Of a stretch of 64,000 nucleotides of DNA, positions 35,004-47,085 are shown piece by piece (the first letter of the stretch is position 1; the number at the start of each line of letters is the position of its first letter). The translations under genes were made by a program, and so were the position numbers. Location of the stretch: positions 5,456,001 through 5,520,000 of the forward strand of contig NC_092672.1 in the NCBI RefSeq assembly GCF_964355755.1, written 5' to 3'. Under the pieces are notes generated by a model. The model searched no databases, was not told where the DNA came from, and worked only from the letters and a program-made list of their open reading frames with translations. The DNA comes from Antedon mediterranea. Lineage: Eukaryota > Echinodermata > Crinoidea > Comatulida > Antedonidae.

Positions 35004-37261
35004 ATGACTAGGCCAAGTGAAACACCGCCTGTAACCCAGTCGACTGGACTCCATACCGGTAGGCCAATTGTGACATCGTCCCTACTGCCGAGGGCTAGAC
35101 GAAGGAAGACGTATTGGAAGAACCTGTTCGTTCTAAGTCTAGCTTTCTTCTTTGTTTTTACAGCGTATATGTCAATACAAAACTTACAAAGCAGCTTAAA
35201 CACTGAAGAAGACCTGGGAGTGATATCATTAACCATCGTGTATGGATCGGTTGTCTTTTCGTGTATTTTTATTGCACCGATTTTAATTAGAAAATTTGGC
35301 ACAAAATGGACTATGGCAGGCAGTATTGTTATGTATAGTGTATACACCGCTTGTAACTATTATCCAACCTACGGTACATTAATCCCATCATCATTTTTGA
35401 TTGGACTTGCCGCGGCACCTCTGTGGACAGCACAGGGCACATATCTGACGACATCTGCCATCAGTTTGGCAGACCTTACCAATGAAGTTCCGGAAACCTT
35501 GTTAAATCGCTTCAACGGTATCTTCTTTGTCATCTTCCAGTCAAATCAAGTTGTCGGAAATTTAATTTCCTCTTTAGTTCTGCAGCAGACGGATGAAACG
35601 AGCCCAAACAATACCGGTTACTGCGGACGTTGCAGTTGCAACAAGGCTTCTTCCAATAGTACTGGTGATAGTAGACAACCAGATAAGAGTCTGGTTAACA
35701 CACTGCTGACTGTTTACCTGGTGATAGGTATCATTGGGTTACTTCTGGTAGTGTTCTTCCTTGATACTCTGCCAACGTTTCAGTCATCTCGCATGGATAG
35801 AAGAGAATGTATGCAGAAGTGGTTGGAGACTCTTGGCATTCTACGGAACCCTATTCTTGTACTTTTGGTACCGTTAATGATGTACAGTGGCATTGAACAA
35901 GCATTCGTTGCTGGAGATTTTACAAAGGTGACATTATTACTATTCTAAGTTTATTTGAGCCCCATTGGCGTGTGCCCAGTAGGCTACTTCCCCTGCAATC
36001 CATCTCTCCTACGCAACACTTATGGCGGTGCCTGGCATGTTGCAACCTTATAAATGATACTTGTTGATCAGGGAAAATGATGCCTAAATGCTTTAGTTCT
36101 GCCCAATTTCAAAATCCAGCAGGATCTATCACTGACTCACTGTTAGTCAATGGTACTGTAGATCCTGTTATATTTTGAAATTGGAGGACATGGGATACAA
36201 GGCTGTAATTTCACTCTTCACTGGATTAACCTGTATCTTTCACATTGTATTTTACCAAATTTAGAAGGGGCGAGCTGGCTTTTAAAACATTACAATCCCC
36301 TTCCCTCTTCCGGATCTATTTCCGACTATAACCCTTTTAGTACATCAATCATATTTTTTTATTTACAGGCATATGTCACCTGTGCCAAAGGCGTTGAATG
36401 GGTTGGTTATGTAATGATCTGTTACGGAGGTGCAGACGCCGTCTCGTCGTACCTCCTAGGCCGCCTTGAGAAATACACTGGACGACTGATCCTCTTCTCG
36501 TTAGGTGGTTTAGTTCAGATGATCCTCATCGTAACCATGTATCTCTGGCACCCGAAGGCTGATGATGACATCTGGAAGTTTATGTTAATTGCTGCTGGAT
36601 GGGGATTTGGTGATGCTGTTTGGCAGACGCAAATTTGTTGTAAGCACAAAAAAACTGCTTATAGCAGCACTTTATTTTGAGTAAACGATTTGGCTTAAGT
36701 CAGTTTTACATTTTTCTTTCTTAAACTTTAGAGTTCATTCCATAAGATACGTCTTAATTTTCAGTTAAGCAGTGCGTCTTCTTAACTCTCTTGGTATTGG
36801 CAACAAGATTTTTTTTAAATGCCATATTTGGATTCCTCCTTTTTTATTTCTATTACGACATGATTCAAGTATAATTAAATCTCTCTGGACACATTTTTAA
36901 CCATATTTTTACAAGAATTGTGTCTAAACTCTTCAAATTTTTACAACTAAATTTAGTACTGATTATAAAAATGTTCATATACTGATATAAATTTATTTTT
37001 ATTTCAGCCATTGTTGGCGTACTTTTTCCTGACAAACAAGAGTCTGCCTTCGCTAATTTCCGTCTATGGCAATCCCTGGGATTCAGTGTGGCGTTTGCCT
37101 GTAGTATTCCCAACAACGTCTGTATCCACCATAAATTATTTGGCTTTGGCGGATGGCTAGTCATGTCAATGGTTGCTTACTACACTGTAGAAATCATCGT
37201 TCATCGCACCAAGCCTGGATATTTGGAAGTAAAGGTTATGGAATCAGATGCAATAGGCTAG
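35004..37261 (+). CDS. UNC93A: UNC93A-like major facilitator protein
   Basis: This is a multi-pass membrane protein of the UNC-93 branch of the major facilitator superfamily. UNC-93 regulates a two-pore potassium channel in nematodes; the role of UNC93A in other animals is poorly known. Exons: 35004-35927, 36369-36639, 37008-37261, giving 482 aa (human UNC93A about 457). It has a short basic cytosolic N-terminus (RARRRKTYWKN) and the first membrane helix LFVLSLAFFFVFTAYMSI, followed by the family's NLQSSLN. Next come YGSVVFSCIFIAPILIRKFG, then GLAAAPLWTAQGTYLT, matching the UNC93 signature region. A luminal loop has Cys-rich GYCGRCSCN and glycosylation sequons (NNTG). The second half includes GVEWVGYVMICYGGADAVSS and AAGWGFGDAVWQTQ. 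AATAAA lies at 37,348-37,353. A run of at least 16 G at about 37,290 is in the 3' UTR. Confidence 0.9.
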
Positions 37262-40193
37262 AGCGCTAGAGGAATCTTGGGTGCTGGGTGGGGGGGGGGG
37301 GGGGGCTGTTGGAGTTATTGTTTTTAATTACGGTTATATTGTGTTACAATAAATTTCCAAGAAATCTTTACTTGAATAACAAAAAAAATACATTCCATAC
37401 CTGTAATCGATCAACATAAACGTCAAAAAATGTAAAACGGTAGTGTGGTCATGTATAAAATTAGCTAAGTGTTATAGATTTGTTTTTAAAATTAAAAACC
37501 TAACACAAAAGTTGTTGTTGAATCATCAAACAACAATTGTTGGCCATATTAATGGTAGGCCTCGTGTATCTTTAAAGTTGTTAACTGTATGATCTGTGAG
37601 TGACCCTATTCTAGTAATCTACTCAAGTATCTGTTCTGTCGTCATAGCTGTATTAATATGTCGTTTATTACCAATTCTTTTGTAGATGTCAACTTTATCA
37701 ATGCAGTATCATTTGCTCTTTACTATTTAGTTTATTTAAATGACCAAAGGTCATTCTAAAACTAGCTAGTGTAACTTACCCTTTACAGTATTATACTCTT
37801 AAGGTTGTGTAATATTGAGATATACTGATAGTAGTATTGAAGTAGGCTATATATATTATATATATACATATTTATATAATGGCATTTATATAACATATAT
37901 ATAATAAATGTGTTTACCGGTTTAACTTTCGGCAGCTGCTTAGTATATTAAGTCTTAAATAATAAATGCAAGTTTATAACTAAGTTTGATATTTTTTAGA
38001 ATATTTGTAAAATAATTAATGTAAAAATCATATTGTATTTTGATAAAGACATTCTATTATACCTAATTCTTAGTTTTATGTGACGGGTATGTTTATTGTA
38101 GCTTATTATTATAATAATCACAAGAATAAAGAGAGGCTGAATACATTATTGCAAATATGAAACTTGGTTTTCTTTCTGTTATGTATACAGCCATCCGATA
38201 TGAATGAGTGTGACAAGTAACATCAAGAAGGCTTGAAATCAAATGTTCTTGGAAAAAATAACTTTGTAACCTATCGTCTTGAAGTCTGATAACCATTTAT
38301 ATATCTGAACTTAAATCTCTAATCCAGAAATTTCAAATTGAAAAAAATAGAAAGCGGTTTTCTTCTAATCGGTTTTAGCGGGAAAAAAGTGCTCAACGAA
38401 ATTTGACGATCGAGACCGGAATAATCAATTGTGGTTTCTAAACCGGTATTCACAATCGATTCGTTTTATGGGGACCAGTTTATTTTGGCAAGAGAACCGT
38501 TTAAAAAACCAGGTATTTTAAAGGCCAGGTGTGGGCAAAAAATTTCTATTGATCATACATTCCAAAAATTATCTTATTTTAGGGATTTTATTTGTGTTGC
38601 AGGAGCTTTTTGAAAATTAGCACTTTCATATCAGTGGGGGATAGTTCAAATTACACAGTAAAATCTCTATTCTTTTGTACACAAATTATCCACCGTATAT
38701 CCACCATCTTTTTTCACCTTCTAGGGAGTCATCAGACATGTTATTACATTATGTTAACTACCTAACTACTGAAAAAAAGTCTTCCTGGTTTTTTTGCCAG
38801 AATTTTGCCAAATTTTGTATTTGACCATATTAGGGGAAATTCATGGTTTTTCATCTTGATTTCTGTTACAAATATTTGATTTATGTACAAATAACCAAAT
38901 AGTATATTTAAAATTCATGCCTGTACCTGAGCTTTAAAGCTCTGTCTACACTATCAAACTTTAACAAAAAAAGTGTTATGTGACCAAATATGGCTGTGGT
39001 ATGATGTCATCGTGTCACTTAAAGTGTAATAGCTTAAGTTCGATTCTCTTGTTCAGTAAAAATTTGTTCTTGTCGCGCTTCCTGACTGGTTTTCTTGATC
39101 AACATTGGTAGCTTCCTATTCAAAAGTTGTTTTTCGACAATTTGGATTTTTATATAAACTATTATAGTACTTTCCTATGGCTGCTTCCTATATCCTTACT
39201 TTCACTCTAGGTCTTTGTCAAGTGGTGACGTGTGTTTAAAGGTCAGTGACTTTACAACTCTTTCAAATCGTCACAGGGGTACCGAAACTGTGTAAACCAT
39301 TTTCAAACAGTGCACGACGAATTTGATTACAAAGATTATTTTTCCATTTTTTCTAAAGTTTCCCGACTTTTATTCCAATATCGTACTTTTAACCGACTCT
39401 TGGAAACTTTATACCTATTTAAATGCTAATACCTAACAAAAAGAAGGAAGAGATAATAGCATCACACGTGTTACATAACCTTGGCATCACATGTGATACA
39501 CATGCGATGCTGTATTATACAGTATTACCATAATACTCATAACTATACATAGGCGTACATACATGTGGAGATAAGCAGTGTGGTGCTTCCAAATTGATAT
39601 ATTATAATGTTTCGTGTATAACTGTTAACCAAACATGAACATAACTAAATAACAATCTCGTGTCTGTACACGGCCGGTCTGTCCCGACCTAAATATTAAC
39701 GTTGATGCACAAGATAGGATAGGATAGGTCTACAGTAGGACTGGGTCCAGCTATTCATTTATCCTATTTGGCCTATATTTATTGGTATTATTGATTATTA
39801 GTAGGCTAATTAGTTATCAAAATGAAGGAGGCCTACTGGGAATTTTGAATCCGTTCTGAATAGGTGTTTAAACGGGTGTTTATACCACCCTATTTATAGA
39901 ATTTAATAGGAAATCAATACAAAGAATGGTATGTCAAATAGTTCAGCACATGACCAGAATGGTATCCTGTGAACAAATAGAAATAGGCACGGGATATTCC
40001 CTGTTGATTACCGTATATAAAGCAATTCGACTTGCACGTTTACCTTATAATCAACATACTGATTTGGTGCGGCTTCCTAAGGAAATAGTATGCTAATCGA
40101 ATACCAGAATACATTATCTAAAATTCAATTAGAGGCTTAATGCGTAGAGAAGTTTTACACAAGTAAAAGTCAGTGGCAGCTAACATCATAAGT
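37262..40193. other. Intergenic interval, UNC93A to Rab-like gene
   Basis: About 2.9 kb with no gene. It holds a poly(G) run (37,290-37,305), a diverged family-A MITE (38,936-39,035) and AT-rich DNA with TA-rich dinucleotide stretches at 37,850-37,900. The right end should contain the Rab-like promoter. Confidence 0.6.
38936..39035. mobile_element. Family-A MITE copy 11 (degraded)
   Basis: The left end AAAGCTCTGTCTACACTATC is intact, followed by ATGTGACCAAATATGGCTG. The right end is eroded. Confidence 0.7.
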
Positions 40194-42179
40194 ATGCCAC
40201 TTCACCCGGTATTGCGGGTAGCTTTACTGGGAGATGCAGGCGTCGGAAAAACAACGCTACTGCAGAAGTTTATGAAAGAAGATTGTCTGGTTACTAATGG
40301 AGATATTGCAGATACACAAGAGAAAGTTGTGGAGAGAAATGGCCGAAAAATTAAATTAGATATCAGAGATACAGCGGGTAAGTTTTCTTTCTAAATGTTA
40401 TCTATTCTATTCACCATTAAAAAAAAATATTCCCTACTTTAGCTGTGCAATAATACAAAATGTTTCAACAACATCATGAAATGAAGATAATAACTAAACA
40501 GTAGTATTATTCAGTTATATAAATTAATAAAATTGAAACAAAAATGAATAACATACATTACTGTCATGTGGTAATGCATTAAGCTCTGTCTCATCAAACT
40601 TTATGTGACAAAAAATGTGATGTGCCCAAATATGGTAGTGATATTGCCAAATATGGTAGTTATATGACATCATCATGTACATATATGGGCACATCACATA
40701 AAGTTTGATAGTGTAGACAGAGCTAATTATGTCAACTGAAATCAGTCCAATGACGACCTGTTTACTCAATAATAAAGATAATAAAAAGTATAGTTAAATT
40801 TTCCTGGTAAATGAGAAAGTTCGTAGAGAATTAATCAGGAATTGGGGACCGTTTGTAATATGGTTTAAAGGTTTATTAGAATAGTTTTAATTGTTTGCCA
40901 CAAATTAGAATGAACTAATGATTAGGACACCACTAATTAAGTCATTAATTAAGTCATTAAGTCTTTAGGACACCACTAATTAAGTTATGCCATATGATGC
41001 AACCGGACCATACCTTCAACGGTTATGTTTTATATTAGCTGTGGCCTATTGTCAGGAATAGAGTATAGTGTGTTGTGTTTGTGTTTCGTAATATTTATTC
41101 AACCAAGAAAAAACAAGTATAATAGTACATAAATATCTAAAATAAACATTTAACGTACTGTAACATAACAAGATCTGGTTAGAAGTAAAAAGTTGTCTCA
41201 CTCACACCCCTAAACAAAACAAAATATTATAAATTGTTGAATAAAGAAATATGTAGGCTCTAAACGCCATGTTTTAACCTCAACTTATATATGGAAACAT
41301 TAAAAAAAGAAGAATAAAGAAAAATAAAAACAACATACATTTACTCATGATATTTTGATAAATAATAATGTTTACATTTCTTTAAAATGGTTAAGGTTTT
41401 ACATTCAGTAAGTGTACATCTAAGTAATTCCATAAAGTTTTTCTGAGAAGGTTATGCACAATCTAACAAGTGGTACAAGCATCTTACGTGGATTTCTATC
41501 CAAATTATATTAAAAATCAAAATTAATTTGTGTAAAATTAACAATGACCTAGGAAGTTCAAACATTATTTTCTTTTAGGTCTTGAAAGATACAGAAGTTT
41601 AACACAGTCATATTATAGAGGAATTACGAATTTTATCTTCGTTTATGACGTCAACAACAAAGAGTCATTTAATAACCTTATGAAATGGTAAATATCGAAA
41701 TTATTTATTTGAATTTGTAGCCAAATGTTCATTGTGGTCCTCTATGAGAGAGGAATTAATTAGATCCGTGGTATCTACGACTAAAACGCCTGGCTCATCA
41801 ATTTGATAGGATTGAATTAAAGAATCAGATTATTTTTGATTTTTTTAAATGTATAAACTATGTCTTTTTTTATAGGTCTGAACAATACAATAGAAATTGC
41901 AATGATCCTGTAAACACCAATATTCTAATTGTTGGAAACAAACATCAAGAAGCCGATACAGACCGAGTACCTACCGAACAAGCCCGAAACTTTGCGAATC
42001 ATTTAGAAGCAGATTTCATCGAAATTAGTACAAGAAATAATACGAACATTGAGGCGTGTTTTTTAAGAATAGTCGATAATTACTTTGAAAGGCAAGGTAA
42101 ATGTCTGCGACGTATGTTTTCTACTCCATCAATAAAGCTGAAATACAAATCCAAGAAAAACAGTTGTTGCAGAACGTAA
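40194..42179 (+). CDS. Atypical Rab-like small GTPase with altered catalytic and guanine-binding motifs
   Basis: Ras-superfamily protein of the Rab type; Rabs recruit effectors to membranes in vesicle traffic. Exons: 40194-40377, 41579-41687, 41876-42179, giving 198 aa. The P-loop is intact (LLGDAGVGKTTLL, residues 11-23). The rest departs from the family. Switch I is short and lacks the Rab sequence IGVDF. G3 reads RDTAGLERY instead of WDTAGQERY, so the catalytic glutamine is Leu63. G4 reads GNKHQ instead of NKxD (Gln122). G5 reads STR instead of SAK (149-151). The leucine codon is the second codon of exon 2 and clear of the splice junction. The C-terminus is basic and ends SCCRT, a CCXX geranylgeranylation motif, so membrane targeting seems kept. 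The start is ATG at 40,194 and AATAAA is at 42,365. A decayed paralogue at 53,052-58,232 shares the Leu and the GNKHQ. I cannot place it in a named Rab subfamily. Confidence 0.85.
40580..40725. mobile_element. Family-A MITE copy 12 (Rab-like intron 1)
   Basis: Both ends are present (TTAAGCTCTGTC and GTGTAGACAGAGCTAA). Part of the left terminal repeat is deleted. Confidence 0.85.
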
Positions 42180-45082
42180 TGAGACAGTACTAGGCCTACA
42201 GCTAAACAACTAAAAGAACACAAATCATGAAAAATGTAGTAAACGTGAATAACGTAAGGCATATAACGTACATAAATACTGTAGAAATATTTACAATCTG
42301 AGGATTGGTTACGAATACGGGTTAGCTCGATGTAAATGCTATTTAAACAAGTCAGAGATGTGTAAATAAAATTACTAAGAATTTAGATGATTGTCGTTGT
42401 TGTAAGTTATTGGACACCAAATAACACTTCTATGCTACTTTTCCGCCAGTAAAGGGGACAACAGCACACCATGCAGGCCGAAAAAAGGTCAGAGCTCCTA
42501 AAATCCGTTTAACTTTAGATGCTCTTCAGTCATCATGAAGGATTCACTCGCCTCGTTACAAGCTTGTAAAATATTCAAACACTTTTTTAATCGTAAAATG
42601 TGCTGCGATAGATAATTATGTCTTATTATCATTTAATATTATTAACTGATATCAATGAATTACTGTTTTTGTAAATAAACATTACTTTCAAATAACTAAT
42701 AACGTATTGTATGCTATCTTCCTAATAAAAAACAATCAATAAACATTACAAAGTCTACAATATAAAAATAACGGGTATTAGACTAGTCCAGATTTGAGAA
42801 AAATGAAATGCTGTAGGCATTTCGTGTTAAAAGCGAATAAACATATGTTTTAGGGTAATTTTGGGGTGCTGAATTCAAATTTGCTGTTTACCCGGCTCAA
42901 TTTTTAGATCTTCACCCTTAAAATGTGAAAAACAAAATGGCCGCCATTTCAGACTTATTTTGGCTTATAACTTGACTTTTAAGTGACGTAGCAAGTTAAA
43001 AATGGTGTCTATACCTATGTTTGTGATAGTGAAGATTCCAACTATATTGTTATTAAAGTTGAAAATATTCTATTTCAGCCGCCATGTTGAAATCCAAGAT
43101 GGCCGCCATTTTAAACGTATTTTGGCTTATAACTTGACTTTTAATTAACATAGCAAGTTTAAAATAGTTTCTATACCTATTTTTGTGATACTGAGGATTC
43201 CAAATATATTGTTATTAAAGTTGTAAATATTCTATTTCAGCCTCCATGTTGGAATTCAAGATGGTCGCCATTTAAAACGTATTTTGGCTTATAACTTGAC
43301 ATATAAGTAACATAGTAGGTTAGAAATGATGTCTATACAGTAGCAGTACCTATGTTTGTGATACTGAGGATTCCAAATATATTGTTTTTAAAGTTGTAAA
43401 TATTCTATTTCAGCCTCCATGTTGAAATCCAAGATGGCCGCCATCATTTTAAACGTATTTTGGCTTATAACTTGACTTTTAATTAACATAGCAAGTTAAA
43501 AATGGTTTCTACCTATAGTCCAGCAAAAGTATGGTTGAACCTAGAACAAATTGCAACATAATTTGTTTTTGTTTTTTCTGGTTGATATGGTCCAAATTAA
43601 CATCATATTCAAAGTTTACCAAAATCGGACATCGTGAAGTGGGTTCATTAGCATAAATTAAAAATGGCCGCCATTTACCATTTTGAAGCCCTGTATATTA
43701 TCTCCTTAACGGTTGGTTTTACTTATAGACCACCTACTGTAAGTGAATTACTATTAATTATTATTAATCAGATGTCTTGTTAATTTTGGACTGAACAAAA
43801 GATGCATGTTTCGAATTCATTCATAATTCATATCTTTGTTTCTTTGCAAGTACAGATCGTTTCTCATTCGAAATGCCATTGAAGATGTTGCCATTTGCTC
43901 TCCAGTGTTTTCTTCAACTACAGATTTTTCCACTATATTGCTTCTTCTGTCTTAAAATATTTTTTTAATGATTTTTAATACTGCTTGTTGTAGAAATTTA
44001 AATACTGTAATTAAGTACCAATTATCAATTTATTCACCATTTCAAATTATTTCAAATTCATAAAGATTTATAACAAATGCTGGTGTGGATGACATAAGAA
44101 CAAAGCTTGTTTACCGGTAACCGGTAGTGATGGCAAGTTAGAAAATTACCCAAACCCTTTGAATACCGTTGATATGCAGTATCTTTAACTGATGGTTCTT
44201 CATCCTTGTTGGCACAATATAATGTCCTTTATGCTCGATGAATCTTGGAAACAGCATTATAATATAAGCCAAAAAAGTTGTTGACTTGGTCACCAAACAG
44301 GTAAAATTCTGGCAATGAAATAGCAACTTTGATTGCAGATGAAGATGCTCACTTGTTATGCCAAAAACTGCAATATGACATTAGTTATTTCATGTGTCAT
44401 TTCAATTTTGGATGTTTCCATACACGTTTGATCCAATAGACTGGGGTAATAATGTTTCACAACATTAGGCGCTATATAAATCCACGATATTATTGTATGA
44501 AAACTATTAATTTGATATCTAATTATTATACTATAAATTAAACTTATATTTATGTGTGTAGGCCTACATTTTACCACTAATTGCAAAGCATATATAGCTT
44601 AATGTTTATTGCGTAATAATTGTTTAATAGGCTAGGCCGGCTATGTGCAGGTGTTCACAGGTCCCCAGGGCACAGAGAACTACATGCACAACAGGCCTAG
44701 GATATGCCCAAAAGCAAGGCAAGTCAGAAATTTATGCGAGGCATCGTTTAACATCATCAAAAAATGCGAGGCATCAGTTTATCATTTCCCAAAATTTAGG
44801 ATCGATTATTATTCTTTGAAAACAGAACAGTATCAGCAGTAACATATTACAGCATTTTTATTGACAAATTAACAAATATATTGAGATTAAACGTGTTTTT
44901 CACCAATAAATGCATGAGAAATTGACGCATTCCACTTTGTTTTAGTCCTCTATTATCATTTTGGCCGTGAAGCTAGTTAATTCTATTTCCTTATTCTGAA
45001 TTGAAGGCATTATATAATATAATACTGTAGATGAAAAAACCTCAAAACGAAACCTCTACTTCCTCTGGTATCCGGTCCGGCG

Positions 45083-45170
45083 AATCGAACATCAATGTTT
45101 CGTTTTCACGCGGCTATGCGCCAATCGATATGTGCGTAGCCGCGTGAAAACGAAACATTGGTGTTCGATT
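45083..45170. repeat. Near-perfect hairpin inside foldback element
   Basis: Two arms of about 38 bp, containing GTTTCGTTTTCACGCGGCTA and its complement, flank a loop of about 12 bp. A shorter inverted GC-rich pair lies just outside (GGTCCGGCG and CGCCGGAAC). It is much more GC-rich than its surroundings. Confidence 0.8.
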
Positions 45171-45525
45171 GGATTTCTGGCGCCGGAACGGAACCGTGCC
45201 GGAACAGGTGTGAAAGACCCTTTATACACGATATGACTTGAATGAAAAAAACAATCGTTACATAAAAATAAACAACATAGCATGATGAATGTATACACGA
45301 ATCTATTTCGATACGCTAGGCCTATTTTAAAAATATAAATAATTGATTATTAGGCCTATAATATAGCATAATAGCACGTTAAGAAATGCCTCGCACCTTT
45401 TTGAAATTGTAAACTATATGCCTCGCACCTTTTTGAAATTGTAAACTATATGCCTCGCATGCCTCACACTTATATTTGGTGTGCCTCGCTGCCTCGCACA
45501 ATCGAATTGGAACAATACAATGAAA

Positions 45526-45597
45526 ACCCCAGTGGTCTAATGGTTAGGAGATCTGCATATCAAGCAGAAGGTTCCGGGTTTGAATCTCGGAGAGGGC
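45526..45597 (+). repeat. tRNA-like sequence (tRNA pseudogene or SINE head)
   Basis: A box TGGTCTAATGG and B-box region GGGTTTGAATC are well formed. The T arm (CCGGG/CTCGG) and a perfect anticodon stem (TCTGC/GCAGA, 45,552-45,568) enclose the loop ATATCAA, which would read AUC. The acceptor stem pairs poorly (about 3 of 7), and a T run follows at 45,598. This argues for a pol III-derived repeat or pseudogene and against a working tRNA. Confidence 0.6.
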
Positions 45598-46857
45598 TTT
45601 TTCTCATTCTCACAGGTTTCGTCATTTTTATTTTTTCTAATTAATTAAATTTCATTATATCGGGCGGATTACAATTTATTCTGTGATGTTTATATACTGT
45701 ATATATATATATTTTTTTTTCTCTTTTGTGGCGCAAACACTACTTTTATTCACATTCCTATTATCTCATGTCATTAAATCATATTATTTAACACATTTTT
45801 GTTAATTCCAAATGTCATCAGTAACATTTTTACATTTATGAATTCCGTATTACCTCCTTTTTTCATTAATTTTCTTATATTTTTCTAAACACTTGACAAT
45901 GATCATCATTATCATCTATCTCGATGTAAAATATTTTACACATAAAGAACAATCCCTTTGTGAGTTTTTCATTTTCGCACTTTGTTACTACCCTGTGTGT
46001 GTGTATTTAAAATAGGCGCCATCTTTGATTTCAACATGGCGGCTGTTTACAACTTTAATAACAATATATTTGGAATCCTCAGTATCACAAACATAGGTAC
46101 TGTATAGACATCATTTCTAACCTACTATGTTACTTATATGTCAAGTTATAAGCCAAAATACGTTTTAAATGGCGACCATCTTGAATTCCAACATGGCGAC
46201 TGAAATAGAATATTTACAACTTTAATAACAATATATTTGGAATCCTCAGTATCACAAACATAGGTACTGTATAGACATCATTTCTAACCTACTATGTTAC
46301 TTATATGTTAAGTTATAAGCCAAAATACGTTTTAAATGGCGACCATCTTGAATTCCAACATGGAGGCTGAAATAGAATATTTACAACTTTAATAACAATA
46401 TATTTGGAATCCTCAGTATCACAAACATAGGTATAGAAACTATTTTTAACTTGCTATGTTAATTAAAAGTCAAGTTATAAGCCAAAATACGTTTAAAATG
46501 GCGGCCATCTTGGATTTCAGCATGGCGGTTGAAATAGAATATTTGCAACTTTAATAACAATGTAGTTGGAATCTTCACTATCACAAACATAGGTATAGAC
46601 ACCATTTTTAACTTGCTACGTCACTTAAAAGTCAAGTTATAAGCAAAAATAAGTCTGATGAAATGGCGGTCATTTGTTTTTCACATTTTAAGGGTGAAGA
46701 TCTGAAAATTGAGCTGGGTAAACAGTAAATTTGAATTCAGCACCCCAAAATTACCTTAAAACACATGTTTATTCGCTTTTAACACGAAATGCCTACAGCA
46801 TCTTATTAGAGTGGAAATATGACTATCTGGACTAGTCTATATTGAACTTGGTATTAC

Positions 46858-47085
46858 ACCACAACATATTATCAGAGTAAAGTTCATTCACATAATACGA
46901 ACCTATTGGAGATCAGTTTCACCCTCCATCTAATTCCAATCGACCAATCACAAGCGGCAGATCATCTTAACTGCAGCTTGTGATTGGTCAAATTAGGTAA
47001 TTTGGGTATGGGTCATTACGTTGCATCACAACATATTATCAGAGTAAAGCTCATTCACAAAATATTGGGAGATCAGTTTCACTAT
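46858..47085. repeat. Direct repeat pair with an inverted element between
   Basis: ACAACATATTATCAGAGTAA and following bases to GGAGATCAGTTTCAC occur at about 46,861 and 47,029. Between them lies an inverted pair GACCAATCACAAGC and GCTTGTGATTGGTC (46,940-46,990), related to family B. This suggests an insertion with local duplication. Confidence 0.5.

Larger units (their letters stand above)
42779..46839. mobile_element. Foldback-type element, 4.06 kb, with long tandem-repeat inverted arms
   Basis: The ends TAGACTAGTCC and GGACTAGTCTA are exact complements, flanked by TAT on both sides (42,776-42,778 and 46,840-46,842), consistent with a short target duplication. The left arm (42,779 to about 43,515) and right arm (about 46,011 to 46,839) are inverted copies. 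Each opens with unique sequence containing GGGGTGCTGAATTCAAATTT and then 3-5 tandem units of about 162 bp. Each unit has ATTTTGGCTTATAACTTGAC, ATTCCAAATATATTGTTATT and a GATGGCCGCCAT block. The 2.5-kb interior has no transposase frame. It holds a tRNA-like sequence (45,526), a 34-bp duplication with TGCCTCGCACCTTTTTGAAA (45,388-45,455) and an 88-bp hairpin (45,083-45,170). Long arms made of tandem repeats are the hallmark of foldback/Galileo-like elements; the superfamily is not determined. Confidence 0.8.

Noticed and set aside
35004-35347. 136-residue minus-strand frame opposite the UNC93A-like gene
   Set aside because: It is a shadow of the first UNC93A exon.
40173-40193. Upstream GTG start for the Rab-like gene
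   Set aside because: It is not an ATG. The ATG at 40,194 gives the usual short N-terminus before the P-loop.
45526-45597. Functional tRNA-Asp gene
   Set aside because: The acceptor stem is mostly unpaired, the AUC anticodon is atypical, and it sits inside a transposable element.
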